Source: Rhodothermales bacterium (GTDB lineage Bacteria; Bacteroidota; Rhodothermia; Rhodothermales; UBA10348). From it: a stretch of 64,000 nucleotides of DNA. The stretch spans positions 124,001 to 188,000 of the forward strand of contig JAEPNP010000003.1 of the NCBI GenBank assembly GCA_017643395.1. Direction: 5' to 3'. Position 1 is the first letter of the stretch. Each line of letters begins with the position of its first letter. The position numbers and the translations under genes are program-made. The notes beneath the pieces are model-generated. The model was not told the origin of the DNA and did no database searches. It was given only the letters and a program-made list of their open reading frames with translations. This document shows, piece after piece, positions 61,651 through 64,000 of this stretch.

Positions 61651-63015
61651 GTGGAGCTAGACGTACTGATCGGACAGGCCGTCCGGGAAATCAGAAAGTG
61701 GGAGCGCGGCTTCGGCGCGTATGATCGGCACCCGTCCACGCAGGTGGATGCTGATGAATTGCTGGGCGTGCTGAAGGAGTACACACAGCGCCTGCACGAC
61801 AACTACCCCTTCTTCCATCCGCGCTACGCCGCGCAGATGCTGAAGCCCCCGCACCCGGCTGCGATAGCCGGCTACGTGGCGGCCATGATGATCAACCCCA
61901 ACGCGCACGCGCTGGACGGCGGCCCGGCCACCTCCAGGATGGAGTTCGAGGTTATGGACCAGCTGGCGGCCATGTTCGGGTTCAAGCAGCCCACGCTGGG
62001 GCACCTGACCAGCAGCGGGACCATCGCCAACCTGGAGGCCCTGTTCGTAGCCCGGGAGCTGCATCCCGACAAGACCGTGGCCTTCAGCCAGGACGCGCAC
62101 TACACGCATGCCCGGATGTGCCACGTGCTGGGGGTGAAGACGCGCAAGGTGCCGACGGATGCTGTCGGGCGCATGGACGTGTTGGCGCTGAGGCGAGCGC
62201 TGCAGGACGGCAACGTGGGTACTGTCGTGGCCACGGCCGGCACCACCGGGCAGGGTCTGGTGGATCCGATTGAGGACATTGTGGCGGCCTGCAGCGAGTT
62301 CGGCGTGCGAGTGCACGTGGACGCGGCCTATGGCGGATTCTACTGCCTCTTGGCGGACTCAGAGCTCCTGGAGCCCGATACGCGGCGCCACTACAAGGCC
62401 ATCTCCGGCGCAGACTCCGTGGTGGTGGACCCCCACAAACACGGCCTGCAGCCCTACGGCTGCGGCGCGATCCTCTTTGCCGACCCCAAGGTGGGCAAGT
62501 TCTACAAGCACGACAGTCCGTACACCTACTTCACCAGTGACCAGCTGCACTTGGGAGAGATTTCGCTGGAGTGCTCGCGACCGGGGGCCGCTGCCGGGGC
62601 GTTCTGGATGACGCTGAAACTGTTACCGCTGACCCGGGATGGTCTGGGCGATGTGCTGGCGGCGTGCCGGCGGGCGGCGCTGGGCTGGTATGATGAGCTG
62701 CAGAAGAGCAGCCGGTTCGACCCGGTGGTGAAGCCGGAGCTGGACATTGTGACGTTCTTCCCGAGCGATGGGGTCGCGGCGGCGTCCGCGATTTCAGAGG
62801 CGAGTCAGGAAGTGTTTGAGCGGACGATGGCGGGGGAGGACCCGCTGTTCTTGAGTACGCTGCGGGTGCCTACGCGCCGGGTGCGGGTGAGCGGAAGGCC
62901 GGTGAAGCGGGATAAGGTGGAGACGGTGGTGTTGCGGGCGGTGTTGATGAAGCCTGAGATGGAGGGTGCATTCGATGAACGCTTACATGGCCTGAAGTAT
63001 CTGGCGGAAGTCTAA
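61651..63015 (+). CDS. Group II PLP-dependent decarboxylase-like enzyme
   Basis: 454 residues from GTG at 61651. PLP fold type I of the aromatic-amino-acid/glutamate decarboxylase group: the lysine lies in DPHKHGLQPYGCG, preceded by HVDAAYGGFY and TSSGTIANLEAL. The H-K order supports decarboxylase. The substrate (tyrosine, aspartate or other) cannot be told. It is 3 bp after lgt and overlaps the CHAT gene tail to tail by 4 bp. Confidence 0.88.
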   Translation: MELDVLIGQAVREIRKWERGFGAYDRHPSTQVDADELLGVLKEYTQRLHDNYPFFHPRYAAQMLKPPHPAAIAGYVAAMMINPNAHALDGGPATSRMEFEVMDQLAAMFGFKQPTLGHLTSSGTIANLEALFVARELHPDKTVAFSQDAHYTHARMCHVLGVKTRKVPTDAVGRMDVLALRRALQDGNVGTVVATAGTTGQGLVDPIEDIVAACSEFGVRVHVDAAYGGFYCLLADSELLEPDTRRHYKAISGADSVVVDPHKHGLQPYGCGAILFADPKVGKFYKHDSPYTYFTSDQLHLGEISLECSRPGAAAGAFWMTLKLLPLTRDGLGDVLAACRRAALGWYDELQKSSRFDPVVKPELDIVTFFPSDGVAAASAISEASQEVFERTMAGEDPLFLSTLRVPTRRVRVSGRPVKRDKVETVVLRAVLMKPEMEGAFDERLHGLKYLAEV

Positions 63016-64000
63016 CCCTCTCCAACAAGAATGAAGGCCGCCCAAAGACCCGGGCGTGCCGCTACGTTGGGGTCCTCCATCAGCTTCAACTTCGCGTTCC
63101 GAAGAGCATCTGCTTTTGGCTGCCCAGAGAGCATGTTTTCGTAGAAGTGTCCCATGGCGGCGGCGGTGTAGGCGTCGGAGGCATTCCAGAGAGACGCAAC
63201 AACGGACTTCGCTCCAGCAAACATGAAGGCCCGTCCGAGCCCAACTAGTCCATCCCCCGCATCCGTAGAGTTGACCCCCGTGCGGCAGGCACTAAGAACT
63301 ACCAATTCGGCGTTCAATTCGAGGCCCAGAACTTCACCGATGTGAAGGACGCCATCTTCGCCGTTTCCCTCGTTGAATAGCAGGCCTGAGAGGCTGGGCT
63401 GTTGGGGGTTCGCATAGCCGTGCGTCGCGAGGTGTAGGTACTGATAGTCAAAAAGGCGAGCGGACTTTATTGCCTGCTCAGAGGCCGCCCTATCCGAGAG
63501 GATGGTGCTGCTGGCGTCAAAAAGCATTCGGTTGGCATCGAAGAGCCTATCTATGGCTACTATCTCCTCTAGCGCTGCCGGAAGCGGCCCGAAATGGATA
63601 GGGTCATTGTCGGGCGGGTAACCGAGAAGATGCGGACTGACCAAGACTCCTTCGGAGAAACTCGGAGCGGCGGCAAAAAGTGAGTGCTCAGACCTGAACT
63701 CTGCGGCTCGGTTCGGCCTCTCCGAGACGGAGTACTTGTACCGGATTGTTTTCGAGGCGATCAAGAACTCGGACGCGGCACTTGCCGAATCTCTCAGGGC
63801 CTCGAACGGGACGTTCAGAAGCCTAGCATATCCTGCGATAGTCAGCCTGGGTGCTCCGAGGCTGGGCAGCAGAGGTCGAACCAGTCTGTCATACAGCTGG
63901 GACGCCATTCTTTGGCCGGCGAGCAAGTCCCCCAGCTCTAGGGTCGGACCGAACGAGTCGGCCTCATCGGCAATGGAAGACCAATTCCCTAGCGGAACAA
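63012..64000 (-). CDS. CHAT-domain protease, N-terminus beyond the window
   Basis: At least 329 residues, open to the right edge without a stop. A CHAT caspase-like domain is clear: catalytic His in YLHLATHGYANPQ, Cys in VVLSACRTG, and the last part FMFAGAKSVVASLWNAS and FYENMLSGQPKADALRNAK. In most relatives the missing N-terminal part holds TPR repeats, so a TPR-CHAT protein is likely. The internal TTG at 63926 is not the true start. CHAT proteases are often parts of defence or programmed-death systems; its partner, if any, lies outside the window. Confidence 0.9.
   Translation of the reverse strand, partial: VPLGNWSSIADEADSFGPTLELGDLLAGQRMASQLYDRLVRPLLPSLGAPRLTIAGYARLLNVPFEALRDSASAASEFLIASKTIRYKYSVSERPNRAAEFRSEHSLFAAAPSFSEGVLVSPHLLGYPPDNDPIHFGPLPAALEEIVAIDRLFDANRMLFDASSTILSDRAASEQAIKSARLFDYQYLHLATHGYANPQQPSLSGLLFNEGNGEDGVLHIGEVLGLELNAELVVLSACRTGVNSTDAGDGLVGLGRAFMFAGAKSVVASLWNASDAYTAAAMGHFYENMLSGQPKADALRNAKLKLMEDPNVAARPGLWAAFILVGEG

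Overview
This is a 64 kb stretch of a GC-rich chromosome that I read as Bacteroidota in the broad sense, most likely a Rhodothermota (Rhodothermales/Salinibacter-like) bacterium. The evidence is the gene content: TonB-dependent receptors with an N-terminal STN domain, a FecI/FecR sigma/anti-sigma pair, a one-protein hybrid sensor-regulator, DUF5916, DUF4230 and DUF6174 proteins, many SPOR and TonB proteins, few Shine-Dalgarno-like sites, and promoter boxes that resemble the Bacteroidota TAnnTTTG element (clearest just upstream of tRNA-Arg). The assignment is inference; no rRNA is present.

Layout. 1-6.2 kb, minus strand: the end of a transporter, a class V PLP enzyme and two glycosyltransferase-type proteins, the latter three coupled by 4-bp stop/start overlaps. 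6.3-10.8 kb: tRNA-Arg(CCT), an AsmA-like protein, a fatty-acid desaturase with a coiled-coil tail, a PutP-like symporter and a GAF-like protein. 11-16.2 kb: an orphan NarL-type regulator, a DUF4230 protein, a ThuA/sugar-dehydrogenase fusion, an M50 protease and TonB. 16.6-23.7 kb, plus strand: carA, an S9 peptidase, a lipoprotein and carB as one tightly packed unit behind a candidate attenuator. 23.7-30.2 kb, minus strand: a degenerate hybrid two-component regulator, a repeat lipoprotein broken by an in-frame TAG, and a subtilase whose pro-region carries a hexapeptide repeat. 30.4-34.8 kb, plus strand: a VapBC-type pair and an M16 active/inactive pair. 34.8-35.3 kb: two GC-rich tandem-repeat arrays.

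35.3-43.4 kb, minus strand, is the most distinctive block: ECF sigma factor, FecR anti-sigma, a lipoprotein serpin, a DUF6174 lipoprotein, an outer-membrane barrel protein and an STN-type TonB-dependent receptor, nearly all overlapping or a few bases apart. It looks like a signal-controlled cell-surface system built around a protease inhibitor. 43.4-47 kb holds mtaB, psd-pssA, purS and clpS. 47-52 kb holds a second peptidoglycan-binding lipoprotein related to the broken one, RlpA, a SPOR protein and a DUF5916 barrel. 52.2-54 kb has a YigZ protein and an AbiEii-type nucleotidyltransferase with its small partner. 54-63 kb is housekeeping (rnhA, obgE-dprA-rluD, ptsN-hisS-lgt, a PLP decarboxylase), and the right edge cuts a CHAT-domain protease.

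Several annotated starts are GTG or TTG. They are chosen because they give signal peptides or exact 4-bp stop/start overlaps. No rRNA, CRISPR array, insertion sequence or integrase was seen.
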